A stretch of 11,506 bases of DNA from Candidatus Caccousia avistercoris. Its GTDB lineage: Bacteria; Bacillota; Clostridia; Oscillospirales; Acutalibacteraceae. The notes under the pieces are model-generated. The model was given only the letters and a program-made list of their open reading frames with translations, did no database searches and was not told where the DNA came from. The translations under genes and the position numbers were made by a program. The stretch lies in contig DVMK01000124.1 of assembly GCA_018715025.1 (NCBI GenBank), forward strand, positions 1 to 11,506. The letters are read 5' to 3'. Below, in pieces: positions 4,979 through 11,506 of this stretch; position 1 is the first letter of the stretch, and the number at the start of each line of letters is the position of its first letter.

Positions 4979-6276
4979 AGGATTCCACCGTTCTCCTGAC
5001 CCCTGGCCGGCTGTGCGGCACGGTGGACGCCCCGCCCTCCAAAAGCGCCGCCCACCGGGGCCTGCTGTGCGCGGCCCTGGCGGCCCTCACCTCCCCCCAG
5101 GAGGGCCCCAGCACCCTGGCCCCCCTGGCCCTTTCCGCCGACATTGCCGCCACCCTGGGGGCGGTGCGCGCCCTGGGCGTGCGGGAGGAATGGCGGGGGG
5201 ACGCCTGTACCCTGCGCCCCGGGGAACCGCCCCGGGGCAGGGTGGAGATTGACTGCGGGGAAAGCGGCTCTACCCTCCGCTTCCTCATCCCCATTGCGGC
5301 CGCCCTGGGGGCGCCCGCCGTGTTCACCGGCCGGGGGCGGCTGCCCCAGCGGCCCATCGGCCTGTACGGGGAGCTTCTGCCCCAGCACGGCGTGGCCTGC
5401 GGCGGGCCGGGCGGCCTGCCCTTCTCCGTCTCCGGCAGGCTGGCGCCCGGGGAGTTCGCCCTGCCGGGAAATGTGAGCTCTCAGTTTGTCACCGGCCTGC
5501 TGCTGGCCCTGCCCCTGCTGGAGGGGGACAGCCGGATTGTGCTGACCACCCCGCTGGAAAGCGCGGCCTATGTGGAAATGACGGTGCAGGCCATGGCCGC
5601 CTTCGGGGTTGCGGTGCACCCTGTGAAGGACGGCTGGCTGGTGCCGGGCGGCCAGCGGTACCGCCCCTGCCGCTGGCAGGTGGAGGGGGACTGGTCTCAG
5701 GCGGCCTTTTTCCTGGCCGCGGGGGCCCTGGGCGGCGACGTGGCCGTGCGGGGCCTGCGGCCGGACTCCCTTCAGGGGGACAAGGCCGCCGCCGGGCTGC
5801 TGGCCCAGGGCGGGGCGCTCCTTTCCTGGGAGGAAGGGGCCCTGCGGTGCCGGGCCGGGGCGTGGCGGGGCGTCGCCATCGACGCCTCCCAAATTCCCGA
5901 CTTGGTTCCCATTCTGGCGGCGGCCTTCGCCCTGGCAGAGGGCGAGACGGTCATCTGCCGCGCAGAGCGGCTGCGCCTGAAGGAAAGCGACCGGCTGGCC
6001 GCCATGGCCCAGGGGCTGAACGCCCTGGGGGCCCGCGTGCGGGAGACGGCGGACGGCCTGGCCATTGCCGGCGTGCCCGCCCTGCGGGGCGGCCTGGCAG
6101 AGGGGGCCAACGATCACCGGGTGGTCATGGCCCTTTCCATCGCCGCCCTCCGCGCCCAGGGGGAGTGCCGCATCACCGGCGGGGACAGCATCCGGAAAAG
6201 CTACCCGGATTTCTTTGACCATTATCATCAGTTGGGAGGAAACGTACATGGCAGCATCATCCGTATGGGGGAATAA
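4975..6276 (+). CDS. aroA: 3-phosphoshikimate 1-carboxyvinyltransferase (EPSP synthase)
   Basis: Transfers enolpyruvyl from PEP to shikimate-3-phosphate. The 433 residues match the family (about 420-450). Motifs in order are APPSKSAAHR (19-28, K23 and R28), CGESGSTLRF (94-103), GRGRLPQRPI (119-128, R126), SSQF (168-171, Q170), LESAAYVEMT (194-203), SQIPDLVP (305-312, catalytic D309), RLRLKESDR (332-340, E337), NDHRVVMALSIA (379-390) and RKSYPDFF (407-414). The start ATG overlaps the aroB stop as ATGA, with a modest GGAAAGGA ribosome site, so translation is probably coupled. The longer frame upstream to 4543 is only read-through of aroB in another frame. The GESGSTLRF form differs from the GNAGTA form of the enterobacterial class I enzyme. 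Glyphosate sensitivity cannot be judged safely from this. The last 29 bases also encode the aroC start and carry its ribosome site. Confidence 0.95.
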   Translation: MKDSTVLLTPGRLCGTVDAPPSKSAAHRGLLCAALAALTSPQEGPSTLAPLALSADIAATLGAVRALGVREEWRGDACTLRPGEPPRGRVEIDCGESGSTLRFLIPIAAALGAPAVFTGRGRLPQRPIGLYGELLPQHGVACGGPGGLPFSVSGRLAPGEFALPGNVSSQFVTGLLLALPLLEGDSRIVLTTPLESAAYVEMTVQAMAAFGVAVHPVKDGWLVPGGQRYRPCRWQVEGDWSQAAFFLAAGALGGDVAVRGLRPDSLQGDKAAAGLLAQGGALLSWEEGALRCRAGAWRGVAIDASQIPDLVPILAAAFALAEGETVICRAERLRLKESDRLAAMAQGLNALGARVRETADGLAIAGVPALRGGLAEGANDHRVVMALSIAALRAQGECRITGGDSIRKSYPDFFDHYHQLGGNVHGSIIRMGE

Positions 6277-7399
6277 CCTGAGGATTTCCATATTCGGCGA
6301 AAGCCACGGCCCGGCCGTGGGCGTGGTTCTGGACGGCCTGCCCGCCGGGGAGCCCATTGACCGGGAGGCCCTCCTGGCCCAGATGGCCCGCCGGGCCCCC
6401 GGCCGGGACAAAAGCTCCACCCCGCGGAAGGAGGCGGACGAGCCTGAATTCCTCAGCGGCGTGCTGGAGGGCCGCACCACCGGCGCGCCCCTGTGCATCC
6501 TCATCCGCAACACCAACACCCGCTCGGCAGACTACCAGAACCTGCTGCAGGTGCCGCGGCCCGGGCACGCCGACTACCCGGCTCACGTGCGCTACCGCGG
6601 GTACAACGACGTGCGGGGCGGCGGCCATTTCTCCGGCCGCCTGACCGCCTGCCTCTGCGCCGCCGGGGCCGTGTGCCGCCAGATTCTGGAGCGCCGGGGC
6701 ATCCTCATCGGCAGCCATGTGGCCGCCGTGGGCCCGGTGGAGGACGAGCCCTTCCCCGGGCCTGAAATCCCCGCCGCCCTGCTGCGCCGCCTTTCCTCCG
6801 CCTATTTCCCGGTGATTGGGGAGGGCGTGGAGGAAAAAATGCGCGCCGTCATTGAAGAAGCCCGCATGGCCCGGGACAGCCGGGGCGGCATTGTGGAATG
6901 CGCCGTCACCGGGGTGCCCGCCGGCCTGGGCGGCCCCCTGTTCGGCGGGGTGGAATCCCTGCTCTCCTCCATTCTGTACGGCGTGCCTGCGGTGAAGGGG
7001 ATCGAGTTCGGCGCCGGCTTCGGCGCCGCCAGGCTGCGGGGCAGCGAGAACAACGACCCCTATTATTACGGGGAGGACGGCGCGGTGCGCACCCGCACCA
7101 ACCACGCAGGCGGCATTCTGGGGGGCATTACCACCGGCATGCCCATCCTGTTCCGCCTGGGCGTCAAGCCCACCTCCTCCATTTCCCAGCCCCAGCAGAG
7201 CGTCGATCTGCTGGCCGCCCAAAACACCAGGCTGGAGGTGCACGGCAGGCACGACCCCTGCGTGGTGCCCCGGGCCGCGCCGGTGGCGGAAAGCGCCGCC
7301 GCCGTGGGGATTCTGGAGCTTCTGCTGCAGAACGGGGCCCTGTCCCCCCTGGAGGGGCTGGGCATTCAGCCGGAGAGAAGGGAGGGGGAAGCCCAGTGA
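6248..7399 (+). CDS. aroC: Chorismate synthase
   Basis: Eliminates phosphate from EPSP to give chorismate, using reduced FMN. The 383-residue protein begins MAASSVWGNNLRISIFGESHG, with GESHG at 17-21 (H20). It continues with GVLEGRTTGAPL (71-82), PRPGHADY (103-110) and YNDVRGGGHFSGR (119-131, H127). Towards the C-terminus are ENNDPYYY, NHAGGILGGITTGMPI and GRHDPCVVPRAAPVAE, all diagnostic. The start is fixed by GGGAGGA (6234-6240), seven bases before ATG 6248; both lie inside the aroA coding sequence, giving a 29-base overlap. The frame is open further upstream to 6065, but that part is a shadow of aroA. The stop overlaps pheA by 4 bases. No flavin reductase domain is fused, so it should be the monofunctional type, needing reduced FMN from elsewhere. 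It is the branch-point gene feeding TyrA, PheA and other chorismate users. Confidence 0.96.
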   Translation: MAASSVWGNNLRISIFGESHGPAVGVVLDGLPAGEPIDREALLAQMARRAPGRDKSSTPRKEADEPEFLSGVLEGRTTGAPLCILIRNTNTRSADYQNLLQVPRPGHADYPAHVRYRGYNDVRGGGHFSGRLTACLCAAGAVCRQILERRGILIGSHVAAVGPVEDEPFPGPEIPAALLRRLSSAYFPVIGEGVEEKMRAVIEEARMARDSRGGIVECAVTGVPAGLGGPLFGGVESLLSSILYGVPAVKGIEFGAGFGAARLRGSENNDPYYYGEDGAVRTRTNHAGGILGGITTGMPILFRLGVKPTSSISQPQQSVDLLAAQNTRLEVHGRHDPCVVPRAAPVAESAAAVGILELLLQNGALSPLEGLGIQPERREGEAQ

Positions 7400-8508
7400 C
7401 GCTGGAAGAGGTACGCCAGAAAATTGATGAAATCGACAGCCGGCTTCTGCCCCTGTTCCAGGCCCGCATGGACTGCGCCAGGGAGGTGGCCGCCATCAAG
7501 AAGGAGGCCGGCCTGCCGGTGCTGAACCCGGAGAGGGAGCAGGCCATTCTGGATCGGGTGGCGCAGCGGGCCGGGGAATACGGCGGGGCGGCCCGGGTGC
7601 TGTACTCTACCCTGATGGAGGTGAGCCGCGGCCTGCAGCACAGCCTGCTGGACGACGGCGGCGGCTTCCGCGCCCTGGTGGAGGGGGCGAAGCTGCCCCC
7701 CGCGCCCTCCGGCAGCATCGCCACCTTCGGGCGGCCCGGCTCTTTTTCCCACCAGGCGGCCTGCAGCCTGTTCCCCGGCTGCTCCCCTGTGTTCTTCCCC
7801 AGCTTTGCTGAAATTTTCGCGGCGGTGGCTTCGGGGCAGGCCCAGTTCGGGGTGCTTCCGGTGGAAAATTCCTCCGCCGGCTCTGTGGGCGAGGTGTACG
7901 ACCTGATTTTGAAATATCGGTTCTTCATCGTGGGGGCCGAAACCCTGGGGGTGCGCCACTGCCTGGCCGCGCCGGAGGGGGCCGCCCCGCTGGAGCGGGT
8001 CTATTCCCACCCCCAGGCGCTGGCCCAGTGCTCGCAGCGGATTGCCCAGCTGGGGCTTTCCCCCGTGACCTGCTCCTCCACCGCAGAGGCGGCCTTCACC
8101 GCCGCCCGGGAAAAGGGGGCCGCCGCCGTCTGCTCTGAGGAGGCCGCCGCCGCCGCGGGCCTTGCGGTGCTGGAACGGAACATCCAGAATACGGAAAACA
8201 ACTGCACCAGGTTCATCCTCATCAGCCGTGAGCTGTACATCCCCCGGGACGCCAACAAAATCAGCCTGTGCTTCTCCCTGCCCCATACCACCGGCTCCCT
8301 TCACGGGGTGCTGTCCCGGTTCGCCCAGGCGGGGCTGAATCTTACGAAAATCGAAAGCCGCCCTATTCCCGGCAGAAAATTTGAATACGATTTTTACCTG
8401 GACTTCACCGGCTCGGTGAAAGACAGCCAGACCATTGCTCTTCTCTCTTCGCTTTATGTGGAGCTTCCTCGTTTTTCTTTTCTTGGGAACTATACAGAAC
8501 GGGAATAA
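7396..8508 (+). CDS. pheA: Bifunctional chorismate mutase / prephenate dehydratase with ACT domain (P-protein)
   Basis: Converts chorismate to prephenate, then to phenylpyruvate, the phenylalanine precursor. It has 370 residues in three domains. The AroQ-type mutase (about 1-85) has R7, R24, K35/K36, R47, E48, S77 and Q81 at the positions of the E. coli active site, with N44 where E. coli has Asp. The dehydratase (about 107-280) has GRPGSFSHQA (112-121), VLPVENSSAGSV (153-164), YSHPQALAQC (203-212) and NCTRF (269-273), the last being the catalytic TRF. The ACT domain (about 286-362) has GSLH (300-303) and KIESRP (318-323), known phenylalanine-binding signatures, so feedback inhibition is likely. 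The start is GTG 7396, overlapping the aroC stop as GTGA, with GGAGGGGGAA (7381-7390) as ribosome site. The last 20 or so codons shift to T-rich codons, and the promoter of the next gene overlaps the 3' end. Confidence 0.95.
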   Translation: MTLEEVRQKIDEIDSRLLPLFQARMDCAREVAAIKKEAGLPVLNPEREQAILDRVAQRAGEYGGAARVLYSTLMEVSRGLQHSLLDDGGGFRALVEGAKLPPAPSGSIATFGRPGSFSHQAACSLFPGCSPVFFPSFAEIFAAVASGQAQFGVLPVENSSAGSVGEVYDLILKYRFFIVGAETLGVRHCLAAPEGAAPLERVYSHPQALAQCSQRIAQLGLSPVTCSSTAEAAFTAAREKGAAAVCSEEAAAAAGLAVLERNIQNTENNCTRFILISRELYIPRDANKISLCFSLPHTTGSLHGVLSRFAQAGLNLTKIESRPIPGRKFEYDFYLDFTGSVKDSQTIALLSSLYVELPRFSFLGNYTERE

Positions 8509-8519
8509 TGTGATATAAT
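8491..8519 (+). promoter_or_regulatory. Extended -10 promoter of the glycerol-1-phosphate dehydrogenase gene
   Basis: TATACA (8491-8496, four of six) is followed after 17 bases by a perfect TATAAT (8514-8519) preceded by TG at 8511-8512, forming TGATATAAT. The -35 element lies inside the last codons of pheA. Transcription would start near 8526, 74 bases before the start codon. It indicates that the downstream gene is a separate unit from the aro operon, although read-through remains possible. Confidence 0.72.
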
Positions 8520-8527
8520 CAAAACAA

Positions 8528-8554
8528 AACAAAGGATTTATTCTTTCGTTTTTT
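8528..8554 (+). terminator. Weak A-T-rich terminator-like hairpin after pheA
   Basis: AACAAAG (8528-8534) can pair with CTTT-C-GTT (8543-8550, one bulged C) around an 8-base loop, followed by a T-run to 8554. Only two pairs are G-C, so the stem is weak. It is the only terminator-like structure I see between pheA and the next gene. It also lies at the very start of the downstream transcript, which argues against a strong effect. Confidence 0.2.
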
Positions 8555-8599
8555 AAGATTCGTAAAGTGAAGCGAAATATTGAAGGAGGAGCCAACGTT

Positions 8600-9895
8600 A
8601 TGAACATTGATGTCAGCCTGTTTGCCAAACCCTGTTCCTGCGGCCGCACCCACCAGATTTCCGTCCAGGATATTTTCATTGAGCCCGGGGCCATCCGCCG
8701 CCTGCCGGGGCTTGTCGCCAGCCGGGGCTTCCGCGTGCCCGCCATTGTCTGCGACGAAAACACCTACCGGGCGGCGGGGGCCGCCGTGCGGGAGCTTCTG
8801 CCGGAAAGCGGCCTGGCCATGCTGAACCCCGACCATCTGCACGCCAACGAGCACGGGGTGGCGGCGGCGGAGGAAAAGCTGGCCGAAATGCCCCAGGCCC
8901 CCGACGTGCTGCTGGCGGTGGGTTCCGGCACAGTGCATGACATCACCCGCTTTCTCGCCCACAAGCGGGGGATCCCCTTCCTTTCGGTGCCCACGGCGGC
9001 CAGCGTGGACGGCTTCGTTTCCACCGTGGCGGCCATGACCTGGCACGGCTGCAAAAAGACCCTTCCCGCCGTGGCCCCCATTCTGGTGGCGGCCGACAGC
9101 GACGTGTTTTCCCAGGCGCCCCACCGGCTGAACGCTTCGGGCCTTTCCGACCTTCTGGGCAAATACACCGCCCTGGCCGACTGGAAAATCGCCCACGCCG
9201 TCACCGGGGAATACATTTGCGAACGGGTGTGCCAGCTGGAATACGAGGCGCTGGATTCGGTGCTGCAAAACCTGGACGCCATTCGGGAAGGCGGGCGGGA
9301 GGCCTGCGAAAACCTGATGTACGCCCTTCTTCTTTCCGGCCTCGCCATGCAGATGGTGGGCAATTCCCGCCCCGCCTCCGGCGCGGAGCACCACATGTCC
9401 CACTTGTGGGAGATGGAGGTGATCAACGCCCCGGTGGACTACTACCACGGCGAAAAGGTTTCGGTGGGGCTGGTGCTCTCCTCCGCCATTTACCACAATG
9501 CGGCCGCGCTGCTGAAAAAGGGCGCTTACCAGGTGAAAGACCACATGGAGCTGGAGATGGACCTGCTGGAAAAAAGCTTCCCCGACAAGGCCATGCGGGA
9601 AGAGATTATGGACGAAAACAGGCCCAACCCCCTGGCGCAGATAGACCCCGCCGTCCTGCGGGAGAAGGCGCCGGAGATTGTCCGCATCGTTGAGGAGATT
9701 CCCGCCCCGCAGGAGCTTGTGCGGCTGCTGAAGCAGGGCGGCTGCGTGTACAGCCTGGAGGGAATCGGCCTGCCGGACTCCCTGCTGGAGCCCACCGCCC
9801 GCATTTCCCCCTACGTGCGGGCCCGCCTCACCTTTATGCGGCTGCTGAAAATGTTCACCTTTGAAGAAAATATTTTCCACTGCGAAGCGCGCTGA
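8600..9895 (+). CDS. egsA: sn-glycerol-1-phosphate dehydrogenase (AraM/EgsA family)
   Basis: Predicted to reduce dihydroxyacetone phosphate to sn-glycerol-1-phosphate with NAD(P)H and a metal ion. This is the enantiomer of the usual bacterial glycerol phosphate and is known from archaeal lipids and from Bacillus AraM. The 431 residues show PCSCGRTH (11-18), a Cys-rich N-terminal motif, then VGSGTVHDITRF (107-118, NAD loop), SVPTAASVDGFVS (129-141), NASGLSDLLGKYTALADW (178-195, likely metal ligand D184), SRPASGAEHHMSHLWEM (256-272, H264) and YYHGEKVSVG (281-290, H283). AAGGAGGA (8583-8590) sits 9 bases before ATG 8600. An upstream in-frame start at 8567 lies before this ribosome site and is rejected. 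The gene has its own promoter and terminator. The fold is related to AroB and iron alcohol dehydrogenases, but GSGT and PTAASVDGF favour AraM/EgsA. No prenyltransferase partner is present, so the pathway is unknown. Confidence 0.86.
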   Translation: MNIDVSLFAKPCSCGRTHQISVQDIFIEPGAIRRLPGLVASRGFRVPAIVCDENTYRAAGAAVRELLPESGLAMLNPDHLHANEHGVAAAEEKLAEMPQAPDVLLAVGSGTVHDITRFLAHKRGIPFLSVPTAASVDGFVSTVAAMTWHGCKKTLPAVAPILVAADSDVFSQAPHRLNASGLSDLLGKYTALADWKIAHAVTGEYICERVCQLEYEALDSVLQNLDAIREGGREACENLMYALLLSGLAMQMVGNSRPASGAEHHMSHLWEMEVINAPVDYYHGEKVSVGLVLSSAIYHNAAALLKKGAYQVKDHMELEMDLLEKSFPDKAMREEIMDENRPNPLAQIDPAVLREKAPEIVRIVEEIPAPQELVRLLKQGGCVYSLEGIGLPDSLLEPTARISPYVRARLTFMRLLKMFTFEENIFHCEAR

Positions 9896-9907
9896 ACCAG
9901 CGCCCCT

Positions 9908-9939
9908 GCAGGGCCGGCTTGCCGGCCCTGCTTTTTTTT
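9908..9939 (+). terminator. Strong intrinsic terminator
   Basis: GCAGGGCCGG (9908-9917) and CCGGCCCTGC (9922-9931) form a perfect 10-bp G-C-rich stem with a CTTG loop, followed by eight T residues (9932-9939). It begins 12 bases after the dehydrogenase stop and separates that gene from the beta-galactosidase unit. Confidence 0.95.
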
Positions 9940-9981
9940 GCCGGTACCCGGAGGAAAATGGGGAAATTTCATTTTGCCTTC

Positions 9982-10009
9982 TTGAAATTCTAGCTATTTT
10001 CTATATAAT
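9982..10009 (+). promoter_or_regulatory. Promoter of the GH35 beta-galactosidase gene
   Basis: TTGAAA (9982-9987, five of six) and TATAAT (10004-10009, perfect) are separated by 16 bases in an AT-rich stretch just after the terminator. The predicted start is near 10016, about 55 bases before the ATG. A dyad (10020-10037) begins right after the start point, suggesting repressor control. Confidence 0.78.
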
Positions 10010-10019
10010 GAAACTAAGC

Positions 10020-10037
10020 CGAATCGGTCCCCATTCG
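10020..10037. promoter_or_regulatory. Dyad at the start of the GH35 transcript (candidate operator)
   Basis: CGAAT-C-GG-TC-CC-C-ATTCG is an 18-base inverted repeat in which 14 positions are symmetric (CGAAT with ATTCG, GG with CC). It lies immediately downstream of the predicted transcription start, where a bound repressor would block RNA polymerase. As RNA it could form only a short 5-bp hairpin with an 8-base loop and no T-run, so a DNA operator is the better reading. No regulator gene is in the window. Confidence 0.38.
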
Positions 10038-10070
10038 TCTGAGCTTCACAAAACGAGGAGGAATTTTATT

Positions 10071-11506
10071 ATGGAACGCCATCGCTTTGAAATCAAAGAG
10101 GATTTCCTGCTGGACGGGAAGCCCTTTCAAATCATCTCCGGCTCCATCCACTACTTCCGGGTCGTACCGGAATATTGGCGCGACCGCCTGGAAAAGCTGC
10201 GGGCCATGGGCTGCAACACAGTGGAAACCTACGTGCCCTGGAACCTGCACGAGCCCGCCCCTGGCCAGTTCTGCTTCACCGGCATGCTGGACCTGGCCGC
10301 CTTCCTGCGCACAGCCCAGGAGCTGGGCCTGTGGGCCATTGTGCGCCCCTCCCCCTACATCTGCGCCGAGTGGGAATTCGGCGGCCTGCCCGCCTGGCTG
10401 CTGGCCCAGGACGGCATGCGGCTGCGGTGCGCCTACCCGCCCTTCCTGGAGGCCGTGCGCCGGTATTACCAGGCGCTGTGCCCCATTCTGGCCCCGCTGC
10501 AGGCAGAGCAGGGCGGCCCCATCCTCATGCTGCAGGTAGAGAACGAGTACGGCTCCTACGGGGATGACAAAGAGTACCTGGCCGCCCTGCGGGACATGAT
10601 GCGGGAGTACGGCATCACCGCCCCCCTGTTCACCTCTGACGGCGCCGCCCCGGACTACCTGCTGTGCGGCACGGTGGAGGGGGCCCATCCCACCGCCAAC
10701 TTCGGTTCCCGGGCCAAAGAGCAGCTGGGCAGCCTGCGCCAGTTCCAGAAAACAGGCCCCCTGCTGTGCACAGAGTTCTGGATCGGCTGGTTTGACGCCT
10801 GGGGGAACGAGCACCACACCGCCCCGGCGGAAAAATGCGCCGCCGACCTGGAAGACATCCTGTCCATGGGAAGCGTAAACTTCTACATGTTCCACGGGGG
10901 CACCAGCTTCGGCTTCACCAACGGCGCCAACTATTACGAGACCTTCTCCCCCGACGTGACCTCCTACGACTACGACGCGCCCCTCTCTGAGTGCGGCGAC
11001 ATTACCCCCAAATACATGGCCTTCCGGGAGGTGATTGGGAAGTACGCCCCCCTGCCGGAGATGCGCTTTTCCACCCATATTGAGAAAAAGGCCTTCGGCC
11101 CGGCAGAGGAAACGGGACGCGCTTCCCTCTTCCCCCAGCTTGACGCCCTGGCCGGGAAGGTCCGCAGCCCCTTCCCCCTCAGCATGGAAAAGCTGGGCCA
11201 AAGCTACGGCTACGTCCTGTACCGCTCAGAATTCCTGGCGGAAACCAGGGTGGAGCTTCTGCACCTGATGAAGGCCAACGACCGGGCGCAGGTCTTTTTG
11301 GACGGCGCCCCCCTCCTAACCCTGTACGACCAGGAACTGCAGAAGGAGCAGTCCCTGCCGGAGCCTGCCTCCGGCAAAAAAATCGACATTCTGGTGGAAA
11401 ATATGGGCCGGGTCAATTACGGCCGCCTGCTGGAGTACCAGCGCAAGGGCATTGACGGGGGCGTGTGGGTGAACCGGCGCTTCCACTTCGGCTGGGACAT
11501 GTACGC
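10071..11506 (+). CDS. Glycoside hydrolase family 35 beta-galactosidase (3' end outside window)
   Basis: Hydrolyses terminal beta-galactosyl residues. The frame is open to the window edge, giving 478 codons; related enzymes of Streptococcus BgaC type have about 590-600 residues, so roughly the last fifth is missing. There is no signal peptide or membrane segment (MERHRFEIKEDFLLDG), so it should act in the cytoplasm on imported oligosaccharides. The barrel shows ISGSIHYFR (22-30), NTVETYVPWNLHEP, RPSPYICAEWEFGGLPAWL, QVENEYGSYG (155-164) with the acid/base E159, and TEFWIGWFDAWG (234-245) with the nucleophile E235. FHGGTSFGFTNGANYY (274-289) is another family hallmark. A beta-sandwich domain begins around 375. 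GAGGAGGA (10055-10062) lies 8 bases before ATG 10071. It has its own promoter and a candidate operator. By analogy with BgaC it may prefer beta-1,3-linked galactose, as in mucin or milk glycans, but that is inference. Confidence 0.93.
   Translation, partial: MERHRFEIKEDFLLDGKPFQIISGSIHYFRVVPEYWRDRLEKLRAMGCNTVETYVPWNLHEPAPGQFCFTGMLDLAAFLRTAQELGLWAIVRPSPYICAEWEFGGLPAWLLAQDGMRLRCAYPPFLEAVRRYYQALCPILAPLQAEQGGPILMLQVENEYGSYGDDKEYLAALRDMMREYGITAPLFTSDGAAPDYLLCGTVEGAHPTANFGSRAKEQLGSLRQFQKTGPLLCTEFWIGWFDAWGNEHHTAPAEKCAADLEDILSMGSVNFYMFHGGTSFGFTNGANYYETFSPDVTSYDYDAPLSECGDITPKYMAFREVIGKYAPLPEMRFSTHIEKKAFGPAEETGRASLFPQLDALAGKVRSPFPLSMEKLGQSYGYVLYRSEFLAETRVELLHLMKANDRAQVFLDGAPLLTLYDQELQKEQSLPEPASGKKIDILVENMGRVNYGRLLEYQRKGIDGGVWVNRRFHFGWDMY

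Noticed and set aside
8519..9880. 453-codon minus-strand frame opposite the glycerol-1-phosphate dehydrogenase gene
   Set aside because: It is the same antisense artefact: low-complexity Gly/His/Val-rich translation, no motif, and the plus strand has a clear ribosome site and family motifs.

Overview
The window reads as a piece of a GC-rich bacterial chromosome. Genes are tightly packed on the plus strand, coding regions have GC-rich third codon positions, ribosome-binding sites are strong (GGAGG type), and AT-rich sequence is confined to short intergenic control regions. The protein types point to the Firmicutes: a DAHP synthase with an N-terminal ferredoxin-like domain, a TyrA carrying the DTCGIK motif, a fused chorismate mutase-prephenate dehydratase, an AraM/EgsA-type glycerol-1-phosphate dehydrogenase, and a cytoplasmic GH35 beta-galactosidase. 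Together with the base composition they suggest a GC-rich Clostridia such as an Oscillospirales/Ruminococcaceae gut anaerobe. The taxon is inference, not proof.

Positions 1-1599 hold a control region followed by aroE and aroK, which overlap by 4 bases. Positions 1600-1984 are a 385-base intergenic region with a near-consensus sigma-A promoter, a 42-codon leader reading frame rich in Phe and Tyr codons with a good ribosome-binding site, two strong hairpins, and an intrinsic terminator just before aroF. This has the layout of a ribosome-mediated transcription attenuator. Positions 1985-8508 carry aroF-tyrA-aroB-aroA-aroC-pheA, with gaps of 3 and 12 bases or overlaps of 4, 29 and 4 bases, so one translationally coupled operon is likely.

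These eight enzymes cover nearly the whole route from PEP and erythrose-4-phosphate to chorismate, plus the committed steps to phenylalanine (PheA) and tyrosine (TyrA). The one missing shikimate step is 3-dehydroquinate dehydratase (aroD/aroQ). Control would act at two levels: the leader attenuator on transcription, and regulatory domains on enzymes (ferredoxin-like domain of AroF, ACT domain of PheA). TyrA has no ACT domain.

Positions 8491-9939 are a separate unit: an extended -10 promoter overlapping the end of pheA, an sn-glycerol-1-phosphate dehydrogenase, and a strong terminator. Positions 9982-11506 hold a further promoter, a candidate operator dyad at its start site, and a GH35 beta-galactosidase cut by the window end. 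I saw no tRNA, rRNA, CRISPR array, insertion sequence or phage gene. The most interesting element is the aromatic-amino-acid leader in front of aroF.
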